From positions 1 to 41,582 of the forward strand of contig DGVW01000071.1 in assembly GCA_002396005.1 (NCBI GenBank): DNA of 41,582 bases, read 5' to 3'. This stretch comes from Oribacterium sp. UBA4274 (GTDB taxonomy: Bacteria > Bacillota > Clostridia > Lachnospirales > Lachnospiraceae). Numbering within the stretch: position 1 is the first letter of the stretch; each line of letters begins with the position of its first letter. The notes below the pieces were generated by a model. It worked only from the letters and a program-made list of their open reading frames with translations. It searched no databases and was not told where the DNA came from. Shown in pieces: positions 14,847 through 23,041 of this stretch. Both the position numbers and the translations under genes were made by a program.

Positions 14847-16700
14847 ATGTTTAAAGACATTAAAATGGACAAAATTTTTAAGTCTCGTCTGGACAAACAC
14901 TTCGACGAGCTTAAATGGCTGTACAGCGAGTTATATCATAACGACTGGCAGGCCTTAGATTACTTTTTGTGTATGCTGCACCAGTACTATACAGAGCGAG
15001 AGCCGGATTTAAAAGAATGGGATGAAGCAAGAGAGCTGGTTCCGGACTGGTACCGTGGGAATGAAATGTTAGGCATGCAGATGTATGTTAACTGCTTCAA
15101 CAAAACTCTCAACGGAGTAAAGGAGAAAATCCCTTATCTCAAAGAAACAGGCTCTAACTATATACATCTAATGCCGCTTCTTGAAAGCCCTAAAGGACGC
15201 TCTGACGGTGGCTATGCAGTATCTGATTTCAGAAAAGTGGATCCTTCTCTGGGTACAATGGATGACCTCAGGGAACTTACAAGAGAGTGTCACAAAAACG
15301 GCATGAGTGTGTGCATGGACTTTGTCATGAATCACACCTCCGAAGATCATGAGTGGGCACGCCGCGCAAGAAACGGAGAGAAGGAGTATCAGGACAGATA
15401 TTTCTTTTTTGACAACTGGAACATACCTATCGAGTTTGAAAAAACAGTTCCGCAGGTTTTCCCTACCACAGCTCCAGGCAATTTCTCATGGTGCGAAGCA
15501 GTTCATAAGGTTGTCATGACTACCTTTTATCCATACCAGTGGGATCTCAATTATCAGAATCCTACAGTTTTTAATGATATGACCGCCAACATGCTGAATC
15601 TATGTAATCACGGCATAGATGTTGTAAGACTGGATGCAACTCCTTACATATGGAAGGCATTGGGTACAACCTGCAGAAATCTGCCTCAGGTACACACCCT
15701 CGTCCGTATCATGCGCATGGCTACCGAAATAGTATGTCCGGGAACTCTGCTTCTTGGTGAAGTAGTTATGGAGCCGAGCAAGGTAGTTCCTTATTTTGGA
15801 ACCATCGACAAGCCTGAGTGCCATATGCTTTACAATGTTACGACTATGGCAAGTACATGGCACACAGTAGCAACCGGAGACGTACGTCTTATGAAGCATC
15901 AGCTTGGTCAGGTCTTTGCACTACCTAAAGAATATGTATTCCTGAATTATCTCAGATGTCACGATGACATCGGTTGGGGACTTGATTATAACTATCTGAA
16001 GCAATTCGGTATTGAAGAAGTTAAACACAAGAAATACTTAAATGAATATTTCTGCGGACATCAGCCTTATTCCGATGCAAGAGGAGAGCTGTACAATAAC
16101 GATCCAAAGCTCGGAGATGCCAGACTTTGCGGAACTACAGCCTCACTTTGCGGCATAGAAGCAGCCGAGTATGAGAGAAATGACTGGAAGCTCGACAAAG
16201 CCATAAAGCTCGATATAATGCTTCATGCCTTCCTTTTGACGCAGAGCGGTATACCTATCATCTATTCCGGAGATGAGATAGGACAGCTCAATGACTACAC
16301 CTACCATGAGAATCCGGAGAAGTGGGATGACTCGAGATATCTGCACAGAGGGGATTTCAAGTGGAATGAAGTCGCAGACAGAAGATCAGCTAAAACCCGT
16401 CAGGGACGAATCTATAAAGCTATACGAAAATTAGAAAACCTGCGTGCAAAGCATCCTGTATTTGACTCAAGTGCTGACTGCTGGATAGTTGAAACCTACA
16501 ACGATCATGTTCTCGGTATAGGAAGATATTATAAAAGTGAAAAAATGATCGGCCTTTTCAATTTCTCTGATAATGATGAAACTGCATGGATTGATGAACC
16601 TGAAGATTACAAAGATATGTTGACAAGAAAACGCCGTCCTGCAAAAGCTGTTGGCATTCCGGCCAATGATTTTGCATGGCTTTTAACAAGCTATAAATAA
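14847..16700 (+). CDS. Amylosucrase-like GH13 glucosyltransferase / sucrose hydrolase
   Basis: The 617-residue protein follows the amylosucrase pattern (GH13_4; the Neisseria enzyme is 636). It has a helical N-terminal domain, then WYRGNEMLGMQMYVNCF, then the barrel. Expected residues are present: nucleophile Asp263 in VVRLDATPYIWK, acid/base Glu305 in LLGEVV, and Asp373 in CHDDIGW. The glucose-binding SDGGYAVS (Asp120) and DDSRYLHR, equivalent to the salt-bridge pair that closes the -1 site in amylosucrase, are both kept. It should cleave sucrose, passing glucose to a glucan or to water and releasing fructose. It lies between a fructokinase and a sucrose-type PTS gene, so the substrate is very likely sucrose or a sucrose phosphate. 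There is no signal peptide. A sucrose phosphorylase role cannot be excluded. Confidence 0.82.
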   Translation: MFKDIKMDKIFKSRLDKHFDELKWLYSELYHNDWQALDYFLCMLHQYYTEREPDLKEWDEARELVPDWYRGNEMLGMQMYVNCFNKTLNGVKEKIPYLKETGSNYIHLMPLLESPKGRSDGGYAVSDFRKVDPSLGTMDDLRELTRECHKNGMSVCMDFVMNHTSEDHEWARRARNGEKEYQDRYFFFDNWNIPIEFEKTVPQVFPTTAPGNFSWCEAVHKVVMTTFYPYQWDLNYQNPTVFNDMTANMLNLCNHGIDVVRLDATPYIWKALGTTCRNLPQVHTLVRIMRMATEIVCPGTLLLGEVVMEPSKVVPYFGTIDKPECHMLYNVTTMASTWHTVATGDVRLMKHQLGQVFALPKEYVFLNYLRCHDDIGWGLDYNYLKQFGIEEVKHKKYLNEYFCGHQPYSDARGELYNNDPKLGDARLCGTTASLCGIEAAEYERNDWKLDKAIKLDIMLHAFLLTQSGIPIIYSGDEIGQLNDYTYHENPEKWDDSRYLHRGDFKWNEVADRRSAKTRQGRIYKAIRKLENLRAKHPVFDSSADCWIVETYNDHVLGIGRYYKSEKMIGLFNFSDNDETAWIDEPEDYKDMLTRKRRPAKAVGIPANDFAWLLTSYK

Positions 16701-16855
16701 TTTGCCGAAAAATCATCATTTAGTAGTAGATTATTTTTGGAAATTTGTTAAAATTGTAGTATGTCAACCGTATGACATATGTGACATATATCATAGATAT
16801 TGCACATTTAATTTGGGATACGTTTTTTAGGACTGATGTTTACAAAGGAGGGTAT

Positions 16856-17680
16856 ATGAAAACTAAATTAATTTTTGTAGACATCGACGGCACGCTTACA
16901 CCTGCCGGTACCAATGTGCCACCTGACAGTGCTGTCGATGCCATAAAACGTGCTCAGCAGAACGGACATAAAGTCTTTTTATGTACCGGAAGAAATTTCG
17001 ACATGCTGCGACCTATACTGAAATATGATTTTGATGGTGTCGTAGGAAGCTCAGGAGGATATGTTACTTTAGGAGATGAAGTTCTCTATGACTGTCCCAT
17101 GAGCAGAGAACAGCTTGACATAGCTCTTACTTCGCTTCACAAAAACGGAGTGTTCTGCACCATTGAAGGAAAGGATGGTTCCTTCGGAGATTCTGATTTA
17201 AAAGATTTTCTGGACAGTACAGAGGGCGGTAACTCCGAGATAGAGCGTTGGCGTAAGGCTCTCAGCGAAAATCTTGGTATCAAACCGATGAACCTGTATG
17301 ATGGTCAGCCTATCTACAAGATTGTCATCATGGCAAGGGAAGCATCACAGATTGATGAGTGCAAGTCTCTCCTTGAAAAGGACTTCAGTTTTGTGGTTCA
17401 GGATGTTCCGGCTCACGGATGTGTAAACGGTGAACTCATTAACCGTAAGTTCGACAAGGGCAGGGGAGTACGGCTCATTGCAGAACATTTAGGCATTCCT
17501 ATCGAAGATACTATAGGATTCGGTGACAGTATGAACGATCTAGAGATGATGGAGACCGTAGGAGTTTCAGTTTGTATGGCTAACGGCTCTGAAAAGCTCA
17601 AGTCAATTTCAGATATCGTATGTCCTTCCGTAACAGAGGACGGACTGGCAAAGGCATTTGCAGACTTGAAATTAATATAA
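16856..17680 (+). CDS. HAD superfamily Cof-type (IIB) phosphatase
   Basis: Starting at the ATG at 16856 (AAGGAGG just upstream) gives 274 residues. The in-frame ATG at 16772 would add a poor leader and is rejected. HAD motifs are clear: FVDIDGTL (Asp9, Asp11), a Thr in LCTGR, Lys214-region KG, and GFGDSMNDLEMM. The cap is of the Cof/type IIB kind, found in sugar-phosphate phosphatases. It lies 155 bases after the amylosucrase-like gene and before the sucrose PTS. I suggest it may dephosphorylate an imported sugar phosphate such as sucrose 6-phosphate; this is inference from context, since Cof-type enzymes are broad-specificity. Confidence 0.85.
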   Translation: MKTKLIFVDIDGTLTPAGTNVPPDSAVDAIKRAQQNGHKVFLCTGRNFDMLRPILKYDFDGVVGSSGGYVTLGDEVLYDCPMSREQLDIALTSLHKNGVFCTIEGKDGSFGDSDLKDFLDSTEGGNSEIERWRKALSENLGIKPMNLYDGQPIYKIVIMAREASQIDECKSLLEKDFSFVVQDVPAHGCVNGELINRKFDKGRGVRLIAEHLGIPIEDTIGFGDSMNDLEMMETVGVSVCMANGSEKLKSISDIVCPSVTEDGLAKAFADLKLI

Positions 17681-17736
17681 GATTATGATGACCTGATTCT
17701 TAAAGCAGGCCAGGTATTTTATCATTTCACATTGAT

Positions 17737-17784
17737 ATGAAGCACATATGTTCATGATTGATACATTGCTTCATGTTATATAAA
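17737..17784 (+). promoter_or_regulatory. Candidate promoter and inverted repeat upstream of the sucrose PTS gene
   Basis: TTGATA (17758-17763) and TATAAA (17779-17784, spacing 15) form a possible promoter. An inverted repeat, ATGAAGCA (17737-17744) / TGCTTCAT (17767-17774), spans the -35 box and could be an operator. Spacing is short, so confidence is limited. Confidence 0.4.
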
Positions 17785-17848
17785 ACGTGCACTTCTGCCA
17801 AGGGGAAAAAGGCAGACAATGAAATATATTTAAGAGAGGTGTAATATC

Positions 17849-19717
17849 ATGGCACTTGATTACAGAAAATGTGCGCAGGAAATCGTTGACCACATCGGTG
17901 GACGCGATAATGTCGCTCAGGCAGCGCACTGTGCAACCAGACTGAGACTTGTTATCAAGGATAACAGCAAGGTCGACAAGGACTACCTTGATAATGTTGA
18001 AGGCGTTAAGGGAATGTTTGAGTCCAATGGTCAGTTACAGTTGATCATCGGAACAGGAACCGTAAATAAGGTTTACGATGAGTTCCTGAGTATCACAGGT
18101 ATGACTGCCGCTACAAAGGATGACGTAAAGGCGGCAGCAGCAGCAAAGCAGCCTCTTTGGAAGCAGCTTTTAAAGCCGATCGGTGATGTATTTGTACCTA
18201 TCCTTCCGGCAATCGTTGCTTCAGGTCTTATGATGGGTCTCGTTGAGGCTCTTGGTAAAATTCCGGGGCTCAATTTTGCAGGAACAGACTGGTATGCTTT
18301 CCTCGATATGGTTGCCAATACAGCTTTTGCGTATCTGCCTGTTATCGTTGCTATTTCAGCAGCACGTGTATTTGGAGGAAACATCTTCCTTGGAGCAGTT
18401 ATCGGTCTTCTCATGATTCATTCTGCTCTTACCAATGGCTGGTCAGCTGCTTCCGGATATGATGTATGGTATCTTTTCGGTCATATCAAGATAACTGACA
18501 ACTATTCACTCCTTCAGATCAACCAGTTAGGATATCAGGGTCATGTAATTCCTGTAATTATCGCAGTACTTCTCATGAGTAATATTGAGAAGTGGTTCCA
18601 TAAACATGTACCTGAGATGCTTGATCTGTTTATCACACCACTTTGCACAGTACTTATCACAGCACTTGTTACATTTACAATCATCGGACCTATCTTCTCA
18701 GGACTTGAGACTGTAGTTCTTCAGGGCGCAAGCATTCTTGTAAAGAATCCTCTTGGTGCCATGGTTATGGGTGCTATCTATCCGGTTACTGTAGTTATGG
18801 GTCTTCACCACATGTATAACGTTATCGAGGCCGGTATGTTATCAGACCCTGAGCTTATGCTGAACACCTGGATGCCTATCGCATCAGCAGCTAACTTCGC
18901 ACAGTTCGGTGCCTGTCTTGCAGTTGGTCTCAAGGCCAAGAACAATAAGACAAAGGTTGTAGCTATTCCTTCAGCTCTTTCAGCTTCTCTCGGAATCACA
19001 GAGCCTGCCATCTTCGGTGTAAACCTTCGTTTCTATAAGCCATTCCTTGCAGGTATGGTCGGCGGTGCTGTAGGTTCAATCTTCGGTGCCATCACAGGTA
19101 TCGGTGCTACAGCTTACGGTGTAACAGGTATCCCTGGTTATCTTACCATCAACAACCTCCCTGTATACACACTTCTTCTTGCAGTATCCGGCGGTATTGC
19201 ATTTGCAGGAACATGGTTCTTCTGGAATGAAGAGGTAAAGGAGCCTAAGAAAATAGCAGAGCCTGAAGCAACTGTAGAGGCATCTTTTGAACAGAAGCCT
19301 GTCATTACTTGTGAAGCCGGAACAGTTCTTGCCCCTGTAAAGGGAACAGTGGTTCCACAGGACAAAATTCCTGATGAGACATTTGCTACAGGTGTACTTG
19401 GAGCAGGCGTAGGAATCGAGCCTGAAGATGAAACAGTTTATGCGCCTTTTGACGGACAGATTTCTTCTGTTGCCGAGTCAAAGCATGCAATCGGCTTAAC
19501 AGGTCCTAATGATATGGAAGTACTTATACATGTAGGTGTTGACACAGTTGCCATGAACGGAGAGGGATTTGAACCTCTTGTTAAGGAAGGTGATACAGTT
19601 AAGGTCGGTCAGCCTATACTTAAATTCTCAAATGATGCCATAAAAGCAGCAAATCATCCAAATATTGTTGTAGTTCTTTTAACAAATAGTGACGATTTTA
19701 GTAAAGTTAATGTATAA
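17849..19717 (+). CDS. scrA: Sucrose-type PTS permease EIIBCA
   Basis: The 622-residue fused permease runs B-C-A. EIIB (1-85) has the phosphocysteine Cys28 in HCATRLRL. EIIC (about 105-455) is multi-pass and includes GLHHMYNVIEAGM and SLGITEPAIFGVNLRF, typical of the sucrose subfamily. EIIA (about 475-615) is crr-like, with His546 in SKHAIGL and the phosphorylation-site His561 in LIHVGVDTV. The best family match I can recall is ScrA/SacP sucrose permease, although beta-glucoside and trehalose permeases are close relatives. Transport would deliver sucrose 6-phosphate into the cell. HPr follows in 36 bases, so at least scrA and ptsH share a transcript. Confidence 0.85.
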   Translation: MALDYRKCAQEIVDHIGGRDNVAQAAHCATRLRLVIKDNSKVDKDYLDNVEGVKGMFESNGQLQLIIGTGTVNKVYDEFLSITGMTAATKDDVKAAAAAKQPLWKQLLKPIGDVFVPILPAIVASGLMMGLVEALGKIPGLNFAGTDWYAFLDMVANTAFAYLPVIVAISAARVFGGNIFLGAVIGLLMIHSALTNGWSAASGYDVWYLFGHIKITDNYSLLQINQLGYQGHVIPVIIAVLLMSNIEKWFHKHVPEMLDLFITPLCTVLITALVTFTIIGPIFSGLETVVLQGASILVKNPLGAMVMGAIYPVTVVMGLHHMYNVIEAGMLSDPELMLNTWMPIASAANFAQFGACLAVGLKAKNNKTKVVAIPSALSASLGITEPAIFGVNLRFYKPFLAGMVGGAVGSIFGAITGIGATAYGVTGIPGYLTINNLPVYTLLLAVSGGIAFAGTWFFWNEEVKEPKKIAEPEATVEASFEQKPVITCEAGTVLAPVKGTVVPQDKIPDETFATGVLGAGVGIEPEDETVYAPFDGQISSVAESKHAIGLTGPNDMEVLIHVGVDTVAMNGEGFEPLVKEGDTVKVGQPILKFSNDAIKAANHPNIVVVLLTNSDDFSKVNV

Positions 19718-19753
19718 TGTAAAAAAGATTAACAAAAAAGGAGATGATTTATC

Positions 19754-20011
19754 ATGAAAGAAATCGAATTTACCGTAAATGATCCTAATGGAATCCATGC
19801 ACGTCCGGCAGGCGTTCTCGTAAAAACTTTAAAGACATTCAGTTCAAACGTAACTATCTTCAAGGGCGATAAAAACGTTGACATGAAGAAGCTTCTTGCC
19901 CTTATGGGTATGGGTATCAAGCAGGGCGATACAGTCAAGATCCAGATTGAAGGTGATGACGAGGAAGCCTGCGCAGCAGAGCTTGAGAAGTCACTCAAGG
20001 AAAATTTCTAA
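19754..20011 (+). CDS. ptsH: HPr phosphocarrier protein lacking regulatory Ser46
   Basis: The 85-residue protein has the active-site GIHARPAG with His15 and Arg17, and the usual length. Position 46, normally the Ser phosphorylated by HPr kinase in Firmicutes (KSIMGVMSLG), is Lys here (VDMKKLLALMGMGI). It can still carry phosphate from enzyme I to EIIA but should not form the Ser46-P form that partners CcpA. It has AAGGAGATG eight bases before the ATG. It is placed between the sucrose permease and enzyme I and is followed by a terminator, so enzyme I may be made at a lower level. Confidence 0.95.
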   Translation: MKEIEFTVNDPNGIHARPAGVLVKTLKTFSSNVTIFKGDKNVDMKKLLALMGMGIKQGDTVKIQIEGDDEEACAAELEKSLKENF

Positions 20012-20023
20012 ATCAATACAGAT

Positions 20024-20056
20024 CAGACTAGCTGTTTTATCAGCTAGTCTGTTTTT
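20024..20056 (+). terminator. Terminator between ptsH and ptsI
   Basis: CAGACTAGCTG (20024-20034) pairs perfectly with CAGCTAGTCTG (20041-20051) around TTTTAT and is followed by a T tract. It should reduce read-through from ptsH into ptsI. Confidence 0.85.
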
Positions 20057-20068
20057 GCAGGAACGGAT

Positions 20069-20111
20069 ACGATTTCTCAAATCCGGAAGGTATATATGAG
20101 AAATCGTTTTA
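20069..20111 (+). promoter_or_regulatory. Second hairpin in the ptsI leader
   Basis: An 11-base perfect inverted repeat, ACGATTTCTCA (20069-20079) / TGAGAAATCGT (20097-20107), has a 17-base loop and is followed by TTTTATA and the ptsI ribosome-binding site AAGGAGA. It may be an attenuator, a protein target, or an operator. Confidence 0.6.
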
Positions 20112-20125
20112 TATAAGGAGATTAT

Positions 20126-21766
20126 ATGCAAGTTGCAACAGGTAAAAGCGTTCTTAATGGAATCGCTATAGGTAAGATAAAAGTTTATACTCCTCCCAAG
20201 GTTGTGATAAGCGAGAAGCTTATTGATGATGTAGAAGCTGAGCTTGCACGTTTTGATGAAGCACGGGAAAAGGCAATCGACCAGCAGAATGCCCTTTATG
20301 AAAAAGCAGTTATCGATGCCGGCGAAGACAGTGCCGAAGTTTTTTCAGTTCATGCCATGATGCTTGAGGATGATGATCTCATCGATGCTACTAAAGCAAT
20401 CATCCAGACTCAGAAACATAACGCAGAGTATGCTGTCAAAGTTGCATTTAACAATCAGGCAAGAGTTTTTGCCGAGATGGACGATCCTTACATGAAGGAG
20501 CGTTCAGCTGACATCTATGATATCGAACAGGCAGTTCTCAATGTTCTTTTCGGTATAGATCCTGAATCTATGCAGGGCACTGAACCGGCTATCCTCGTAG
20601 CAAATGATCTGACACCATCAGAAACAGTTCGTCTTGATAAGTCTCTACTGCTCGGTATCATCACAAGGGAAGGTTCTCTTAACAGCCATACAGCTATTCT
20701 TGCCAGATCCATGGGAATACCTGCACTTGTACAGTGCGGTGATGTGGCAAGCAAGTGGGATGGCAAGACTGCTATTCTTGACGGTTACAATGCATGTGCT
20801 TATATTGAGCCAACAGAAGACCTTATGACATCACTTCGCAATAAACGAGATGCAGATCTCAAGCAGAAGGCTCTTTTACAGGAGCTCAAAGGTCAAAGCA
20901 ACACAACTATCGATGGCAAGACAATAAAGGTTTACGCCAATATCGGCGGTCCTTCAGACATTGGTCTCGTCCAGAAGAACGATGCCGGCGGAGTAGGACT
21001 TTTCCGTTCTGAGTTTGTTTACCTTAACTCAAAGGACTATCCTTCTGAAGAGGAGCAGTTCAATGCTTACAGACTCGCTGTGGAGTCTCTTGCTCCTAAG
21101 CAGGTTATCATACGTACATGTGATATCGGAGCTGATAAGCAGGTTGATTATATGAATCTCACAAAAGAAGAGAATCCTGCTATGGGATGCCGTGCGATAA
21201 GACTGTGTCTTACAAGAAGAGACTTCTTTAAAACACAGTTAAAAGCTCTTTTAAGAGCTTCAGCTTACGGTAACCTGGGCATCATGTTCCCTATGATCAT
21301 CTCAACAAGAGAACTTCACGAGTGTAAGGAGCTTCTTCAGGAGTGTACAGAGGAGCTTCAAAAGAGAGATATCTCTGTCGGCAATTACAGCATCGGTGTT
21401 ATGATTGAAACACCTGCTGCAGTTATGATAGCTGACGAGCTTGCGGAGGAGTGCGATTTCCTTTCTATCGGAACTAATGATCTCACTCAGTACACACTGG
21501 CTATAGATCGTCAGAATGCTGCACTTGACCCATTCCTTAACACTCATCATCCTGCAGTACTGAGAGAAATCAAAATGACTATCGAAGCAGGACACCGTCA
21601 CGGTGCATGGGTAGGCATATGTGGTGAGTTAGGTTCCGATCTTACTCTTACAGAAACTTTCTTAAGATACGGTGTTGACGAACTTTCTGTTAACCCTGTT
21701 TCTATACTGCCACTCCGTAAAGTGATCCGCGGTATAGACTTGAGAAAAGAGCCGGAAATGAAATAA
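20126..21766 (+). CDS. ptsI: PTS enzyme I (phosphoenolpyruvate-protein phosphotransferase)
   Basis: The 546-residue enzyme transfers phosphate from PEP to HPr. It carries the phosphohistidine block REGSLNSHTAILARSMGIPA with His188, the PEP-binding block GGVGLFRSEF, and the C-terminal GICGELGSD with the catalytic Cys. Length is slightly below the usual 570, without an obvious missing region. AAGGAG is seven bases upstream. It follows ptsH after two hairpins, and a very strong inverted repeat lies downstream, facing the cyclophilin gene. Confidence 0.95.
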   Translation: MQVATGKSVLNGIAIGKIKVYTPPKVVISEKLIDDVEAELARFDEAREKAIDQQNALYEKAVIDAGEDSAEVFSVHAMMLEDDDLIDATKAIIQTQKHNAEYAVKVAFNNQARVFAEMDDPYMKERSADIYDIEQAVLNVLFGIDPESMQGTEPAILVANDLTPSETVRLDKSLLLGIITREGSLNSHTAILARSMGIPALVQCGDVASKWDGKTAILDGYNACAYIEPTEDLMTSLRNKRDADLKQKALLQELKGQSNTTIDGKTIKVYANIGGPSDIGLVQKNDAGGVGLFRSEFVYLNSKDYPSEEEQFNAYRLAVESLAPKQVIIRTCDIGADKQVDYMNLTKEENPAMGCRAIRLCLTRRDFFKTQLKALLRASAYGNLGIMFPMIISTRELHECKELLQECTEELQKRDISVGNYSIGVMIETPAAVMIADELAEECDFLSIGTNDLTQYTLAIDRQNAALDPFLNTHHPAVLREIKMTIEAGHRHGAWVGICGELGSDLTLTETFLRYGVDELSVNPVSILPLRKVIRGIDLRKEPEMK

Positions 21767-21857
21767 TCAAAAACAGCATATCTGCAAAACCTGAATTGGA
21801 ATTACAGGTTACCATCTTTTATATTTCAAGTAAAAGTGGATACATATAGTAATTAAT

Positions 21858-21906
21858 AAACTCCCCCCGATTGTCAGACAAGTAGTCTTACAATCGGGGG
21901 GAGTTT
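21858..21906. terminator. Strong terminator between ptsI and the cyclophilin gene
   Basis: A 17-base perfect stem has arms AAACTCCCCCCGATTGT (21858-21874) and ACAATCGGGGGGAGTTT (21890-21906). On the minus strand it continues into TTTATTAATT, fitting termination of the cyclophilin gene; it can also stop ptsI transcripts. A smaller hairpin (AGCGG..CCGCT, 21930-21955) lies nearer the cyclophilin end. Confidence 0.8.
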
Positions 21907-21982
21907 GCGACATAATATAAACCATAAATAGCGGAGCAGCAATAGCTGTCCCGCTAGAAAATTCTAACTTATTGGAGTCATA

Positions 21983-22468
21983 TCACTCTTTGACAGTTAC
22001 CTTTGTCATAGTAACCGAGATAACAGGAGCATCACCCCAGCTTGTAGGTGTAGATGCGATTCTATCAACCTCATCCATACCATCTGTAACCTTACCAAAT
22101 GCAGCATACTCGCCATCAAGGTGAGGAGCGTCAGCATGCATGATGAAGAACTGTGAACCTGCAGAATCAGGATCCATAGCACGAGCCATAGAGATAACTC
22201 CACGAGTATGCTTAAGGTCATTTTTAACTCCGTTTGATGCAAACTCACCCTTAATGTTCCAGCCAGGTCCGCCTGTACCGTTTCCGTCAGGATCTCCACC
22301 CTGAATCATAAATCCCGGGATGATACGATGGAAAGTGAGACCATCATAAAAACCATCCTTAACAAGCTTAACAAAATTCTCAACTGTAATTGGTGCAATA
22401 TCAGGATAAAGCTCAATAACGATATCCTTACCGTCATCCATGGTGATAGTAACTATTGGATTTGCCAT
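21983..22468 (-). CDS. ppiB: Cyclophilin-type peptidyl-prolyl cis-trans isomerase
   Basis: The 161-residue cytosolic enzyme shows the cyclophilin core: LTFHRIIPGFMIQGGD (His47, Arg48), GSQFFIM, HLDGEYAAFGKV. It catalyses proline isomerisation during protein folding. It has no signal peptide and the usual short bacterial length. GAGAGG lies about nine bases upstream of the ATG. A probable promoter (TTGGTA, 17 bases, TATAGA) is at 22549-22577. Confidence 0.95.
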   Translation of the reverse strand: MANPIVTITMDDGKDIVIELYPDIAPITVENFVKLVKDGFYDGLTFHRIIPGFMIQGGDPDGNGTGGPGWNIKGEFASNGVKNDLKHTRGVISMARAMDPDSAGSQFFIMHADAPHLDGEYAAFGKVTDGMDEVDRIASTPTSWGDAPVISVTMTKVTVKE

Positions 22469-22548
22469 AATTTATTCCTCTCATTAAGTTTACAGGGGAT
22501 GTAATGTATCTTTGTCCCTGCAATAATCATGTAACACACATGCGTCTA

Positions 22549-22577
22549 TCTATAAGACACACAGTGTAGTTTACCAA
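22549..22577 (-). promoter_or_regulatory. Promoter of the cyclophilin gene
   Basis: On the minus strand, TTGGTA (22577-22572) and TATAGA (22554-22549) are 17 bases apart. This leaves an 80-base leader. Confidence 0.5.
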
Positions 22578-22701
22578 GTTTTAGATATGTAAACAATATA
22601 ATTCGGTAATTTTACTCAAGAGACGGTGAACATACATTGAAACCGGGGCACTAGCTGTGGGAAAATATTTATTTCAAGTCATTCGAACAACGTCAAATCA
22701 A

Positions 22702-22858
22702 GAAAATCTGAAGGGGCCGGTTACAGGCCCACTCGATTGATAGAACATGATACTTGTCATGTTCGTCCCGACTGCACTAAGTGCATCCGGATACGTACAT
22801 ACCCGCGCATCATATTCTCTCAACTCGCAAGCCTTGTCCCCAGCCCCTTCAGATTTTC
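22702..22858. repeat. Structured or repeat element bounded by a 16-base perfect inverted repeat
   Basis: GAAAATCTGAAGGGGC (22702-22717) and GCCCCTTCAGATTTTC (22843-22858) are exact inverted copies enclosing 125 bases. Inside are hairpins: GAACATGA / TCATGTTC (22743-22750 / 22757-22764), TGCAC-TAA-GTGCA (22773-22785), and an alternative GGGCC / GGCCC (22714-22718 / 22726-22730). GC content is visibly above the flanks. No open reading frame is convincing. It may be a non-coding RNA or a short palindromic intergenic mobile repeat. Along with the cyclophilin and flavodoxin promoters it explains most of the 573-base gene-free stretch 22469-23041. Confidence 0.6.
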
Positions 22859-22884
22859 CCCTTCACTTTTTCAAAATTATTTCA

Positions 22885-22960
22885 GTTAGTATAATCTAAC
22901 TTTTTGATTGACAGTTAGTATCGTCTAACCTATAATGATTCATGGTTAGAGAAAACTAAC
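22885..22960 (+). promoter_or_regulatory. Flavodoxin promoter with three GTTAG-N6-CTAAC operators
   Basis: A consensus promoter, TTGACA (22908-22913), 17 bases, TATAAT (22931-22936), is overlaid by three copies of GTTAG-N6-CTAAC. They lie at 22885-22900 (upstream of -35), 22914-22929 (filling the spacer) and 22945-22960 (just past the expected start of transcription). The copies are 29 and 31 bases apart. The half-sites recall DtxR/IdeR-type iron boxes, which contain GTTAG and CTAAC, but the spacing differs. Tight repression is expected. Confidence 0.85.
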
Positions 22961-23041
22961 CAAATAAAATTCAGCAATTATGATTGCAAATTCCTAGTTA
23001 ATTATCAAAGCTATAAGAGCTTACATCAGGGAGGTAAAACA

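Noticed and set aside
21923..21938. 16-base match ACCATAAATAGCGGAG shared with the dapA leader near 39605
   Set aside because: One copy overlaps the dapA ribosome-binding site and the other is in a hairpin; a chance match in AT-rich sequence is likely.
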